From Lysinibacillus_B sp036662795 (GTDB taxonomy: Bacteria; Bacillota; Bacilli; Bacillales_A; Planococcaceae): a stretch of 64,000 nucleotides of DNA. Position 1 is the first letter of the stretch; each line of letters opens with the position of its first letter. The notes below the pieces were generated by a model. It was not told where the DNA came from and ran no database searches. It saw only the letters and a program-made list of their open reading frames with translations. The stretch is taken from contig NZ_JBAFWZ010000006.1 in assembly GCF_036662795.1 (NCBI RefSeq), forward strand, positions 105,027 to 169,026, read 5' to 3'. Shown in pieces: positions 15,822-24,675 of this stretch. A program made the position numbers and the translations under genes.

Positions 15822-17567
15822 TTACACCTTACTTCTTAACTGCTGGCTAGCAAGCTTTCTATAAAAGCTATGGCCTTCAAATAATTCCGCATGCTTTCCG
15901 GTACCTGTAATTGTACCGTTTTCTAATACGACAATTTGATCGGCATCGAGTACCGTGGAGAGTCTGTGGGCAATGACAAGTGTTGTTCGATTCGCCATTA
16001 ATTGCTGCAGCGCCTTTTGCACGAGGTGCTCGGATTCACTATCTAAATTTGAAGTAGCTTCATCTAATAATAGAATTTTCGGATTGCGGATAAGCGCTCT
16101 TGCAATAGCAATTCGCTGGCGCTGTCCACCAGAGAGCTTCATGCCACCTTCACCAACCTCTGTGTTTATCCCATCTGGAAGCCTTTCAATAAATTCAAGT
16201 GCATTTGCTTGTCTAATCGCGTGCTGAATTTCTTCCTCTGATACATTAGTGTCCAAGCCATACAAAATGTTATCCTTAAACGTGCCTGACATTAATGGGC
16301 TTTCCTGTGATACATAGCCAAATTGACTACGCCAGGATAGGAGGTTGAAGTGCTCTATATTTTTATCACCAAGCTTTATTTCACCAGAGCTAGGTGTATA
16401 AAAGCGCTCTAATAGTGAAAATAAAGTTGTCTTTCCGCTACCACTTGGACCGACGAATGCAGTCATCTTACCACTCGGAATGGTTAAATTGACCCCTTTA
16501 ATAATTTCATTGTCGGCATAAGAAAAGGATAAATTTTGAAACGAAATTGGTCCATTTGCATTTTCAACCTGCTCTAACAGCTGATTGTCCTCACAATCGA
16601 CGGCGAGAATTTCTTGGATTCTTTCAGTTGCACCAAGTGCCTTTTGTAGGGCAGTAAAGAACGATGCCATTTGTGTAAACGGCACGACAATTTGAAACAT
16701 GTAAATGATAATCGCAACTAATGCGCCAGCCGTTAAGGCACCGGAAGCTACCTGCACCCCACCATAACCAATTAAAATAACGAGCACAAGCATCATCACA
16801 AATGTCATAAAGGGAGAAATGAAGGCTAGAATTTTCGCTTCTTTTAGTCCGAATTGAAATAAGTTATGGATATTTTGATTACCATAGTTACTTTCCGCTT
16901 GCTCAGCATGGTACGCTTTCACGAGACGAATATTCGATAGAACCCGCCCGAGATTTCCAGAAAAATTCGCCATTTCATCTTGAGTAGCGTTTGAGATTTT
17001 ATACATTTTTTGTCCTAGTGGCAAGATAAGTACAATCGACAGTGGAACAGAAATAAGCATGATAACAGTCATTTTCCAATCAATAAGTAATAGGAAAATA
17101 ATCGAACCGATTATGGAAATGATCCCTGTCATAAAGGTGATCAAATGCTGTGTAATCAATGTCTTTACGATATTTGTATCCTGTGTAATTCTACTCATCG
17201 TTTCACCTGATTGATGCTCGTCGAAAAACGAAACAGGTAGGCGTAAAACATGCTGCCATAATCGACTACGAATAGATGAAACGATGGACTCTCCAATATA
17301 GGTCATAAAATAAAAGGATAAGCCTGAAAAAATAGTTTGTATGATTAATAAGCCTCCGAGTAATAGCATGAAGGATATTTTGAAATTGGCGCTTGCTAAT
17401 TGATCGACTAAATCCATAGTAAATAATGGTACTAATAAACCAGCAGCTGTTTCGACCAATCCTAAAACGATAGCGAAAAAAATAATCCACTTTGGCGGGT
17501 TAGAACTTTTAATGAGCTTCATAAAGTCCTTCCATTGGGCTGTTTTTTCTACATTATTACTCTCCAT
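15822..17567 (-). CDS. Multidrug ABC exporter (fused permease-ATPase, BmrA-like)
   Basis: A 581-aa half-transporter: six membrane segments in residues about 25-310, then an ATPase with Walker A GPSGSGKTT (373-381), signature LSGGQ (478-482), Walker B ILLLDEAT (498-505) and the switch His in IAHRLST. It should work as a homodimer exporting drugs or lipids, like BmrA. Its start lies 11 bp inside the end of the MerR regulator gene on the same strand, so the two are cotranscribed and the exporter is probably induced by that regulator's ligand. Confidence 0.9.
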   Translation of the reverse strand: MESNNVEKTAQWKDFMKLIKSSNPPKWIIFFAIVLGLVETAAGLLVPLFTMDLVDQLASANFKISFMLLLGGLLIIQTIFSGLSFYFMTYIGESIVSSIRSRLWQHVLRLPVSFFDEHQSGETMSRITQDTNIVKTLITQHLITFMTGIISIIGSIIFLLLIDWKMTVIMLISVPLSIVLILPLGQKMYKISNATQDEMANFSGNLGRVLSNIRLVKAYHAEQAESNYGNQNIHNLFQFGLKEAKILAFISPFMTFVMMLVLVILIGYGGVQVASGALTAGALVAIIIYMFQIVVPFTQMASFFTALQKALGATERIQEILAVDCEDNQLLEQVENANGPISFQNLSFSYADNEIIKGVNLTIPSGKMTAFVGPSGSGKTTLFSLLERFYTPSSGEIKLGDKNIEHFNLLSWRSQFGYVSQESPLMSGTFKDNILYGLDTNVSEEEIQHAIRQANALEFIERLPDGINTEVGEGGMKLSGGQRQRIAIARALIRNPKILLLDEATSNLDSESEHLVQKALQQLMANRTTLVIAHRLSTVLDADQIVVLENGTITGTGKHAELFEGHSFYRKLASQQLRSKV

Positions 17568-18321
17568 TCGAATCTACCTCTCTATGTTCCCAATAGTATT
17601 GAATTACATGTGCTAGCCATTCTTCCTCGTCTGGTGAGAACGGAGTAGGGAACAACTCGAGGTTATCCTCTATTTCAATTTCTTGATCCTGCAATTCTTG
17701 AACAAGCTCGAATGCACCTGGGTAAACCTCTAGTGCTAAAGCAAAATAATCGTGAATCAAAGCCTGCACATGCTGGCTTGTTGGGTCTTGCCCAGCGACT
17801 CCCTTTAACTTATCAAAAAGGTGAACCATCTTACTGTTTAATTCCTTCAGCTCTTCCTCAGATAAATTGTATATTTGCTCTACAGAATCCTTTGGAAAAT
17901 AGTTTTTCAACCATTCCTTTTGCTCATCTTCATTATGAATATTGTGGATGAGTGTCATAAAAATTGTAGAGTTTATCGATCCTTGCTCCTCCATCATAAA
18001 TAGTGCGTGGTCCAGTGTGCGAATAACGCGGTCAATTTGTGCTCTTTTTTGTAGCATTTCCTGCTTTTGAAATTGTAGGGATTCTTGAAGATCCCAGTCA
18101 TGTAAATGAATGTATTCATGAATTTTTTCTAACGGATAGCCTAAATATTTTAGAGAAACTATTTTTTGTAGTTGAATCATATTGTCGTCTGAATAATAGC
18201 GACGTCCACTAACTGAAATAAATGAAGGCTTTAATAAGTCAATTTCATCATAATAATGCAGTGTTCTAATGGTTATTCCTGTCTTTTTTGCAAAATCGCC
18301 AATTGAATATTGCTTGGACAT
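17557..18321 (-). CDS. MerR family regulator with TipAS-type effector domain
   Basis: A 254-aa protein with an N-terminal MerR winged helix-turn-helix (TIRTLHYYDEIDLL, residues about 16-29), a dimerisation coiled coil (about 75-115) and a C-terminal TipAS-like antibiotic-binding domain. Such proteins (TipA, Mta) activate drug exporter genes when bound by a ligand, often including their own operon. The gene precedes and overlaps a multidrug ABC exporter gene, and its promoter has the over-long spacer that MerR proteins act on. Confidence 0.9.
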   Translation of the reverse strand: MSKQYSIGDFAKKTGITIRTLHYYDEIDLLKPSFISVSGRRYYSDDNMIQLQKIVSLKYLGYPLEKIHEYIHLHDWDLQESLQFQKQEMLQKRAQIDRVIRTLDHALFMMEEQGSINSTIFMTLIHNIHNEDEQKEWLKNYFPKDSVEQIYNLSEEELKELNSKMVHLFDKLKGVAGQDPTSQHVQALIHDYFALALEVYPGAFELVQELQDQEIEIEDNLELFPTPFSPDEEEWLAHVIQYYWEHREVDSNGE

Positions 18322-18353
18322 TTCTGTACCCCCTTGTTCAATTCTTATTTCTT

Positions 18354-18384
18354 ATTTTAAAAGCTAACGTAACGTTAGAAGCAA
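18354..18384 (-). promoter_or_regulatory. MerR-type promoter with operator in a 19-bp spacer
   Basis: On the minus strand, TTGCTT (18384-18379) and TAAAAT (18359-18354) are separated by exactly 19 bp. The spacer contains a perfect 7-1-7 dyad, CTAACGTAACGTTAG (18364-18378 on the plus strand). MerR activators act by untwisting such long spacers, so this is a strong candidate for autoregulation by the gene at 17557. Confidence 0.85.
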
Positions 18385-18544
18385 GAGAAAAGTACATACA
18401 TTTACTTAAGGTCGTTCAATTTATAATTTTTTCTAAATTAGTAGCATAACTTGTACGGTGTGTTTTTAGACGATTGAGTAAATATTTGTACAAGATATAG
18501 ATCAATAAGTGGTTCATCACCGTAAGTCGGGGGGGCTATATATG

Positions 18545-18765
18545 CATCGCTATCCTCTATGCTCTTTATGCTAGCGGCAAAAAATCGTGGATGGGACATG
18601 TGTCCGATGATTGGGTTTGATGAGGAAAAGGTAAAAGATATTTTACATATACCGTCTACTCATGAAGTCGTATTAATGATAACGAATGGGAAAGAAAAAG
18701 AGAGTAGTCGAAATTTACGAGGATATCGAAAACCGGTAAATGAGTTTGTAACATTCCAAAAATAA
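18545..18765 (+). pseudogene. C-terminal remnant of a nitroreductase
   Basis: The 68-codon frame reads LAAKNRGWDMCPMIGFDEEKV, then LHIPSTHEVVLMI and RGYRKPVNEFV, the typical last third of Bacillales NfnB-like nitroreductases (FMN-binding region included). The N-terminal two thirds, with the first FMN motif, are absent, and no upstream frame restores them. The ORF has no convincing ribosome site. It is probably a decayed gene. Confidence 0.7.
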
Positions 18766-18774
18766 TAACATTAT

Positions 18775-18812
18775 TAATCCCACGGGCATCGAAATGGCTC
18801 GTGGGATTTCAT
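18775..18812. terminator. Bidirectional hairpin
   Basis: AATCCCACGGGC and GCTCGTGGGATT pair with one wobble; T-rich and A-rich flanks allow termination from either side, between the nitroreductase remnant and fumC. Confidence 0.7.
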
Positions 18813-18868
18813 ATTTATATTCAGAAGAAAGGGTGGTTTGTGTGTTTATGTGAGAAAGCAAAAAGTTA

Positions 18869-20260
18869 CTACTCTGCATTTGGATAAATCATCGTTTTTG
18901 GATCTACATATTGGTGGAATTGCTCTTCTGTCAGTAGGCCGGACTTAATGGCAGCTTCCTTCAATGTTGTACCTTCCTTATGAGCATTCTTGGCTATTTT
19001 GGCCGCATTTTCATAGCCGATAAAAGGGTTTAGTGCAGTGACGAGCATTAATGAATTTCGTAAGTTTGCATCCAATACTTCCTTATTGGGTTCAATGCCC
19101 ACTACACAATGATCGTTAAAGGATTGCATTGCATCGGCTAAAAGACGTACCGATTGTAAAAAGTTATAAATGATAACAGGCTTAAATACATTGAGCTCAA
19201 AATTACCTTGCGATGCTGCGAAGGCAATTGTTGCATCGTTTCCGATGACCTGTGTAGCAACCATTGTCATGGCCTCAGATTGGGTTGGATTGACTTTACC
19301 AGGCATGATTGAAGACCCTGGTTCGTTTTCTGGAATTATTATTTCACCAATACCTGAACGTGGTCCACTTGCCAACCAGCGAACATCATTGGCAATTTTC
19401 ATTAAGTCCGCTGCTAAGGCTTTTAGTGCACCATGGGCTGTTACGATTTCATCATGAGAAGTGAGTGCATGGAATTTATTTTCAGCGGTTATAAAATTTT
19501 TCCCAGTAAGCGTAGCAATTTCATTTGCTACCATCTCGCCGAATTTTGGGTGAGCATTAATGCCGGTTCCTACCGCTGTTCCACCAATCGCAAGCTCTTT
19601 CATAAATTCGGTTGTTACGCGAATCATTTTTTCTGATTTTACGAGCATATGGTGCCACCCCGATATTTCCTGACCAAGTGTCAGTGGTGTGGCATCCTGT
19701 AAATGTGTACGACCAATTTTAATAATGTCTGTAAATGCCTCTGATTTTTTCTGCAATGTTGCCTTTAATACGCTAAGGCGCGGTAATAGGTAATCTTCCA
19801 CGCTTTCAACAGCAGCAATATGTAATGCTGTTGGGAATGTATCATTGGAGCTTTGAGATTTGTTGACATCATCGTTTGGATGAACTTTTTCATCAATGCC
19901 TTGAGTCGTAAGGATTCCATTGGCACGAAAAGCAAGTACTTCATTAACATTCATGTTAGATTGTGTACCCGATCCAGTTTGCCATACTACAAGCGGAAAT
20001 TCTTCGTCCCATTTTCCTTCTAACACTTCATCCGCTGCTTGCACAATAGCGTTTGTCTTCGCTTCTGATAGTTTCCCTAATTTATTGTTTGTTATTGCTG
20101 CTGACTTTTTTAAAGTAGCGAAAGCACGAATTATTTCGATGGGCATCTTTTCGCCACCAATTTTAAAATTTTCTAGGCTACGTTGCGTTTGTGCACCCCA
20201 AATCTTATTTGCCGGTACTTTTACTTCTCCTAAAGTGTCTTTTTCAATACGATATTCCAT
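18869..20260 (-). CDS. fumC: Fumarate hydratase class II
   Basis: A 463-aa member of the fumarase/aspartase superfamily. The signature GSSIMPGKVNP (about residues 315-325) and QTGSGTQSNMNVNE (about 94-107) identify class II fumarase, which interconverts fumarate and malate in the TCA cycle without an iron-sulfur cluster. AAAGGAG precedes the ATG. The upstream region (20298-20460) holds a Fur-type promoter and a terminator-like hairpin on the same strand, so read-through from an iron-regulated promoter is possible. Confidence 0.95.
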   Translation of the reverse strand: MEYRIEKDTLGEVKVPANKIWGAQTQRSLENFKIGGEKMPIEIIRAFATLKKSAAITNNKLGKLSEAKTNAIVQAADEVLEGKWDEEFPLVVWQTGSGTQSNMNVNEVLAFRANGILTTQGIDEKVHPNDDVNKSQSSNDTFPTALHIAAVESVEDYLLPRLSVLKATLQKKSEAFTDIIKIGRTHLQDATPLTLGQEISGWHHMLVKSEKMIRVTTEFMKELAIGGTAVGTGINAHPKFGEMVANEIATLTGKNFITAENKFHALTSHDEIVTAHGALKALAADLMKIANDVRWLASGPRSGIGEIIIPENEPGSSIMPGKVNPTQSEAMTMVATQVIGNDATIAFAASQGNFELNVFKPVIIYNFLQSVRLLADAMQSFNDHCVVGIEPNKEVLDANLRNSLMLVTALNPFIGYENAAKIAKNAHKEGTTLKEAAIKSGLLTEEQFHQYVDPKTMIYPNAE

Positions 20261-20297
20261 GTGAAATCGCTCCTTTGATTTTTTAGGTTACATAGAG

Positions 20298-20425
20298 AAA
20301 ATGACAAACCTCCCGTGCAAGATTTGCCATTTTGTACAATATGAAAATAATTAAGGGAGGGTTCGAAACTCTTTCTGGGGGGTGGTTTCGAATAGTGAGA
20401 ACTCAGTAAAAACTGAATCCTTATA
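20298..20425 (-). ncRNA. Candidate Fur-regulated small RNA with C-rich loop (FsrA-like)
   Basis: From the promoter at 20460-20432 (minus strand) a transcript of about 125 nt would contain two hairpins and no convincing ORF. The first pairs TTCGAAAC with GTTTCGAA (8 bp, 20392-20362) around a 15-nt loop with CCCCCC (20382-20377). The second pairs AAAATGGCAAA with TTTGTCATTTT (20333-20298, one G-U) and ends in TTTTCTCT, a plausible terminator. C-rich single strands that block G-rich ribosome sites are the hallmark of FsrA-type iron-sparing sRNAs. Alternatively this is a leader of fumC. Confidence 0.55.
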
Positions 20426-20427
20426 AC

Positions 20428-20460
20428 AATAATGATAATCATTCTCACTGCAGATGTCAA
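20428..20460 (-). promoter_or_regulatory. Fur box overlapping a sigma-A promoter
   Basis: On the minus strand TTGACA (20460-20455) and TATCAT (20437-20432) are spaced 17 bp. A 19-bp Fur box at 20428-20446 matches GATAATGATAATCATTATC at 17 of 19 positions and covers the -10 element. It faces the RNA candidate and fumC. It could also affect the thiosulfate transporter gene in the other direction. Confidence 0.75.
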
Positions 20461-20723
20461 TTATTGAAAATGAAACAATTAAAAAACAACAAAGTCTAAG
20501 AAAAATAGTCTCTACATATGTAGTATGCCTCTCATACGAACTTTTATGAGGAAAATGTTATGAGAATGATAAAAAGCTAGCATGTGTTCTTTTGAAATCT
20601 AATTGTCATTTTGTTAATACCTAGTAAATAAATAGGTAATTTTGTTTATTGCAGAATTATCTGAAATCAATATATTATAAAACATATAAACTTACTATGT
20701 ATTAAAAGGAGGAATAATACTTC

Positions 20724-21788
20724 ATGTTATATTCAGTCTTAACAGGTTTACTTTGTGGAGCTGCATTAGGCTTTGTTATGCAACGAGGGCGATTTTGCTT
20801 AACAGGTGGCTTCCGTGATATGTATATCGCAAAGGATAATCGTATGTTTTACTCATTACTTTTAGCAATTGCTGTTCAAGCTGTGGGTGTCTATGCACTA
20901 ATTAGCTTTGGTATATTCCAGTTTACAGCTGGGACTCTATCCATTTTGCCTGCCATTATTGGTGCCTTTATTTTTGGAATTGGAATTATTTTAGCTGGTG
21001 GCTGTGCAACAGGTACATGGTATCGAGCAGGAGAAGGGCTAGTAGGGAGCTGGATCGCGCTAGCAGGTTATATGTTAATGGCTACAGTAATGCGAACAGG
21101 TCCATTAGGCTGGATTCAGTCGCAAGCTTATAGTAACACGAATGGAACGAATTCAATTGCAGAAACATTGGGTGTTAATGTATGGATAATCGTTTCGATT
21201 TTTGTAGCAATCGTTGCATTTATTATCATTCGTGAATTAAAAAAGCCAAAAGTGAAAATTCCTGGATTAAAGCCAAAGAAAACAGGAATAGCCCATATTT
21301 TGTTCGAAAAACGCTGGCATCCATTCTTTACAGCGATTCTGATTGGCGTTATTGCAACAGCAGCATGGCCATTAAGTGCAGCTACAGGCCGTATGTTTGG
21401 TTTAGGTGTAACAACTCCATCTGCCAATATTCTTCAATATTTAGTAACTGGTGATGTGAGCTTTATTAACTGGGGCGTATTTTTAGTGCTTGGTGTTTTA
21501 TTGGGCTCGTTATTCGCGGCAAAAATGAGCGGCGAGTTTCGCTTCCGTATGCCAGACGTTAAAACAGGGCTTAATAGCTTCTCAGGTGGTTTATTAATGG
21601 GCTTCGGTGCTACACTAGCGGGCGGTTGTTCAATTGGTAACGGCTTAGTAATGACAGCAATGATGACTTGGTCTGGCTGGATTACATTAGCATGTATGAT
21701 TTTAGGTACTTGGACGGCATCGTACTTTGTGTTTGTTCGTCCACTGAAAAAAGCGGAGGCAAAAGCGGCACAAGCTGTTACTGCTTAG
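20724..21788 (+). CDS. Thiosulfate/sulfur transporter, YeeE/YedE (TsuA) family
   Basis: A 354-aa membrane protein with about ten segments and the conserved cysteine motifs of YeeE/YedE proteins: RGRFCLTGG (about 22-30), GGCATG (about 93) and GGCSIGNG (about 301). TsuA proteins carry thiosulfate across the membrane by passing it along cysteines. The next gene encodes a TusA-like carrier, matching the TsuA-TsuB pair. AAAAGGAGG precedes the ATG. Promoter control is unclear; a Fur box lies 280 bp upstream, facing away. Confidence 0.85.
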   Translation: MLYSVLTGLLCGAALGFVMQRGRFCLTGGFRDMYIAKDNRMFYSLLLAIAVQAVGVYALISFGIFQFTAGTLSILPAIIGAFIFGIGIILAGGCATGTWYRAGEGLVGSWIALAGYMLMATVMRTGPLGWIQSQAYSNTNGTNSIAETLGVNVWIIVSIFVAIVAFIIIRELKKPKVKIPGLKPKKTGIAHILFEKRWHPFFTAILIGVIATAAWPLSAATGRMFGLGVTTPSANILQYLVTGDVSFINWGVFLVLGVLLGSLFAAKMSGEFRFRMPDVKTGLNSFSGGLLMGFGATLAGGCSIGNGLVMTAMMTWSGWITLACMILGTWTASYFVFVRPLKKAEAKAAQAVTA

Positions 21789-21804
21789 AAAAGGGGAAAA
21801 TGGT

Positions 21805-22029
21805 ATGGCAAAAGTATTAGAAGTGATGGGAATGGTATGTCCTTTCCCATTAGTAGAAGCAAAAAAAGTAATTGAAGAAATTCCGTCAGGTGAAGAGCTA
21901 GTCATTAATTTTGACTGTACACAAGGTACGGAGTCAATCCCACGTTGGGCGGCTGAAGCAGGTCATAAAGTAACTAATTATGAACAAGTTGGTGAAGCAG
22001 CATGGACGATTACGATTCAAAAAAAATAA
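21805..22029 (+). CDS. TusA-family sulfurtransferase (TsuB-like)
   Basis: A 74-aa protein of the SirA/TusA fold with the family signature CPxP at residues 12-15 (Cys12 being the sulfur carrier). It follows the YeeE gene by 16 bp, so the two form an operon. TsuB works with TsuA to accept sulfur from imported thiosulfate in the cytoplasm. Length is typical for the family. A terminator follows at 22041. Confidence 0.9.
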   Translation: MAKVLEVMGMVCPFPLVEAKKVIEEIPSGEELVINFDCTQGTESIPRWAAEAGHKVTNYEQVGEAAWTITIQKK

Positions 22030-22040
22030 TGTAATAACAG

Positions 22041-22092
22041 CACCGCCTTATAGAATGCTTATTTTAGCACTCACATGAAGGCGGTGTTCTTT
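22041..22092 (+). terminator. Terminator after the thiosulfate operon
   Basis: CACCGCCTT and AAGGCGGTG form a 9-bp stem around a long loop, followed by TTCTTTTG. Confidence 0.65.
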
Positions 22093-22123
22093 TGTGAATT
22101 GAATTATGCTTCATCTCTAGTGA

Positions 22124-22435
22124 TTACAGAACTTTGACGTAAAAATCCCGACCATCGTTAATGCCCACAATCTCAACATCTTTTTCTGTTTTGTAGTAGT
22201 TTGCAATATGTCTTGCTAAGCCTGAGTGACCGTTAAAATACGTACCACGTTCAATTTTTTTGGCTACATTGTGAAAGTCAAAGTATGCTTTTGTGTCAGG
22301 GGACATACGATTTACGATGTCATTGAAATCTTGCTCGGGGATATGAATACCACGAGTATAACGGCACTCTCGTCGATATGTGTCGTGTGAAATGTTAATC
22401 GGTGTACGTTCTAGTACCATTTCAATTTTATTCAA
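22124..22435 (-). CDS. Hypothetical protein
   Basis: About 103 aa, starting at a TTG 9 nt after GAGGGG. An earlier GTG at 22480 has no ribosome site and would lie at the expected transcription start, because a TATAAT box sits at about 22490. The sequence contains RRECRYTRGIHIPE and ends in GINDGRDFYVKVL; it has no membrane segment. I do not recognise the family. Confidence 0.55.
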   Translation of the reverse strand: MNKIEMVLERTPINISHDTYRRECRYTRGIHIPEQDFNDIVNRMSPDTKAYFDFHNVAKKIERGTYFNGHSGLARHIANYYKTEKDVEIVGINDGRDFYVKVL

Positions 22436-22567
22436 AATTGCCAACCCCTCTCGTATGTTAGAAAAGCTAACTTCCTTCACTGGAATTATATCAAATATCT
22501 CGCGATAATAATCAGAAAGTTCAGTTTAAATTATGAATAAATTTTGTATTTTTTAAAAAGGCTCATT

Positions 22568-23119
22568 TCACCATTCTTCACGTTGCATTTCCTCAGCAAT
22601 CACCTGCAAATCATAAGCATTAATACGTAAAAGTTCGTAACGATGGCTTTCCATAAATTTTTCAACAAGCCGTAATACATATTTAGGTGAAGCTTCATTA
22701 TCCTCGTCATAAACGAGCAGCATGCCATCCGTATTGTTAATAATAAATTTATCCTTCTCAATAAATTGCCACGGTGCTTCATAGGGGCGCTTCGTTACAC
22801 TTGTTACAAAATCGGCCTGGTTACTAATGTGAAGATATTGGGCTTGTTTTTGCTCGTTCCAGTTTTTCTCCTGTTCTAGAAAAGGCGTAATAATTGAATA
22901 TTTTAGTGCCGGAAATTCCTGCTTTAAGGATAGCACTGTCTGGGCAGTCCATGTTTCTACCCCAGGCTGACCACTAATCACAACCCATTCTAGACCTTCA
23001 TCTGCAAGTGTATATAGTTGGTCGTAAAGCGCCTTTTTAATGATGGCAATACCAGGATGCTTGTCATTAAATATACCGAGCTCATGTGGACGGTAGCCTG
23101 TAACGTAAATTGTATTCAA
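22568..23119 (-). CDS. ypsA: YpsA family protein (DUF1273, SLOG fold)
   Basis: A 183-aa protein starting with TTG, 8 nt after AAAAGGAG. VTGYRPHELGIF (6-17) and VVISGQPGVETW (46-57) identify the YpsA/UPF0398 family, a Rossmann-like SLOG fold that binds nucleotide-type ligands. In Firmicutes YpsA influences cell division. The usual neighbour gpsB is not in this window, so the gene stands alone. Confidence 0.85.
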   Translation of the reverse strand: MNTIYVTGYRPHELGIFNDKHPGIAIIKKALYDQLYTLADEGLEWVVISGQPGVETWTAQTVLSLKQEFPALKYSIITPFLEQEKNWNEQKQAQYLHISNQADFVTSVTKRPYEAPWQFIEKDKFIINNTDGMLLVYDEDNEASPKYVLRLVEKFMESHRYELLRINAYDLQVIAEEMQREEW

Positions 23120-23242
23120 ATTGTGAACTCCTTTTGATAATTTTTGATTATTCTTCGTAGTTTTGTAGAAAATCTGAAACTATTATAAGAAAATCGCGTA
23201 GTAATAGTATAAACTTCATTAGAATTAGCAGAGGTGTTTTAT

Positions 23243-24025
23243 ATTTTATATTATAAGTTGTTTGAGCATGAAACAAGCACTGAGTGGGTGTTATTTGTGC
23301 ACGGTGCTGGTGGAAGCTCTTCTATTTGGTTTAAACAGATAAGAGAGTATAGAAAGTATTTTAATGTTGTATTACTCGATTTACGTGGTCACGGAAAGTC
23401 AAAAAAACCATTACTCGGTAAAAAGGATTACACATTCGATTTAGTAAGTAGGGATATTATCGAAGTAATGGATCATTTAAAGATAGAAAAAGCCCATTTT
23501 ATCGGGATTTCCCTCGGGACAATACTTATTCGTAGCATTGCAGAGCAACATCCAGAGCGTGTACAAAGCATGGTGCTAGGTGGGGCGGTAATACGCATTA
23601 CGCCGAAGCTAGATGTGCTGCTAAAGCTAGCTAATGCATTGAAGTACTATGTACCATATATGTGGCTATATCGTTTTTTAGCATGGATTCTTATGCCGAA
23701 AAAATCACATAGGCAGTCACGCTTCTTATTTGTTACGGAGGCGAAGAAGGTTCATCAAAAGGAATTTTTACGATGGTTTAAGCTTACCTCCTCTATTGCT
23801 TCAATTTTACTTGAATACGGTGAAAGGGATACAAAAATACCGACGCTTTATATTATGGGGGCGGAGGATTATATGTTTTTAATTCCAGTACAAGAAATTG
23901 CAAGTCGCTTTGAGCTAAGTAGCATCGAAGTTATTTCGGACTGCGGACATGTATGTAATGTTGATCAGCCAAGGAAATTTAATGAACTATCCATTGATTT
24001 TATCGAGAGGCATGCAATTGTATAA
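23243..24025 (+). CDS. Alpha/beta hydrolase, possible ATT start
   Basis: An alpha/beta hydrolase of about 260 aa: oxyanion region VHGAGGSS, nucleophile elbow GISLG (Ser), acid in GAEDYMF, and base His in DCGHVCNVDQP. The substrate is unknown. The start is uncertain. GAGGTG (23231-23236) is the only ribosome site; a GTG at 23234 lies inside it, whereas ATT at 23243 lies 6 nt behind it and gives the N-terminus MLYYKLFEHE that family members have, as I recall. The gene stands alone. Confidence 0.8.
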   Translation: MLYYKLFEHETSTEWVLFVHGAGGSSSIWFKQIREYRKYFNVVLLDLRGHGKSKKPLLGKKDYTFDLVSRDIIEVMDHLKIEKAHFIGISLGTILIRSIAEQHPERVQSMVLGGAVIRITPKLDVLLKLANALKYYVPYMWLYRFLAWILMPKKSHRQSRFLFVTEAKKVHQKEFLRWFKLTSSIASILLEYGERDTKIPTLYIMGAEDYMFLIPVQEIASRFELSSIEVISDCGHVCNVDQPRKFNELSIDFIERHAIV

Positions 24026-24195
24026 CAACTAGTAGAGGGCTAATAGGGGAATATTTCCTATTAGCTTTTTTGTAGAGTATTAATGGTAGAAGGTTGTTTT
24101 GTTGAGTCGCATTTGTTAGGTTGATGGTTTTTGAAGGATTGTTAATATATACTAAATATGTAATAAGAATTAGCGGATAATCGGGGGTTATTATT

Positions 24196-24540
24196 GTGAA
24201 TGTAGAATTAACAAGATTTAGAGTGAAGAAGGGGAAATCAGAGCGTGTAGATGAATGGTTAGCATTTCTAAACGACAATATGAAAGACGTACTTGTAACC
24301 CTTGAAGGTGAAAAAATGTATGTTGAAACGATATTTAGAGAGCTGTTAAATGGTGATGAGTATTTATATTGGTATTCGGTTCAAGGTGTAGGTGGTATTG
24401 AAGTAGATGATTCAGAGCATTGGATCGATAAAAAACATCTAGAGTATTGGGAAGAATGTATTGACGAAACATTTAGGCCTGTGGATTTAAAAACAGAAGT
24501 TGTCATGATTCCTGAAAAAATAAGAGAAAATATGATATAA
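24196..24540 (+). CDS. Small DUF6176-like protein
   Basis: A 114-aa acidic protein starting with GTG after GGGGG. Its N-terminus NVELTRFRVKKGKSERVDEWL and the aromatic centre YWYSVQG resemble the DUF6176 family, which I recall only from annotation. It has no membrane segment. Function unknown. A compact terminator follows. Confidence 0.65.
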   Translation: MNVELTRFRVKKGKSERVDEWLAFLNDNMKDVLVTLEGEKMYVETIFRELLNGDEYLYWYSVQGVGGIEVDDSEHWIDKKHLEYWEECIDETFRPVDLKTEVVMIPEKIRENMI

Positions 24541-24543
24541 ATT

Positions 24544-24570
24544 CGACCTCCTATTCGAGGTCTTTTTCTT
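24544..24570 (+). terminator. Terminator
   Basis: GACCTC and GAGGTC stem, 6-nt loop, then TTTTTC. Confidence 0.7.
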
Positions 24571-24590
24571 ATTATTAAATATTGATTTTA

Positions 24591-24646
24591 GAAAAAAAGA
24601 CTGCAGATCATCTCTCAAAGATTTTGGAGTTATCTACAGTCTACAT
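24591..24646 (-). terminator. Terminator of rocA-rocD
   Basis: On the minus strand AGACTG-AGAT and ATCT-CAGTCT arms pair around a long loop, followed by TTTTTTTC. Confidence 0.6.
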
Positions 24647-24675
24647 CCTTCAATTAAGAGGAGCTATTTCTATAT

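Noticed and set aside
18545..18765. Functional 68-aa protein
   Set aside because: It aligns only with the last third of nitroreductases and has no ribosome site.
20230..20460. 76-aa minus-strand frame over the fumC leader
   Set aside because: Its start lies upstream of the predicted transcript start and inside the promoter; hairpins and the Fur box explain the sequence better.
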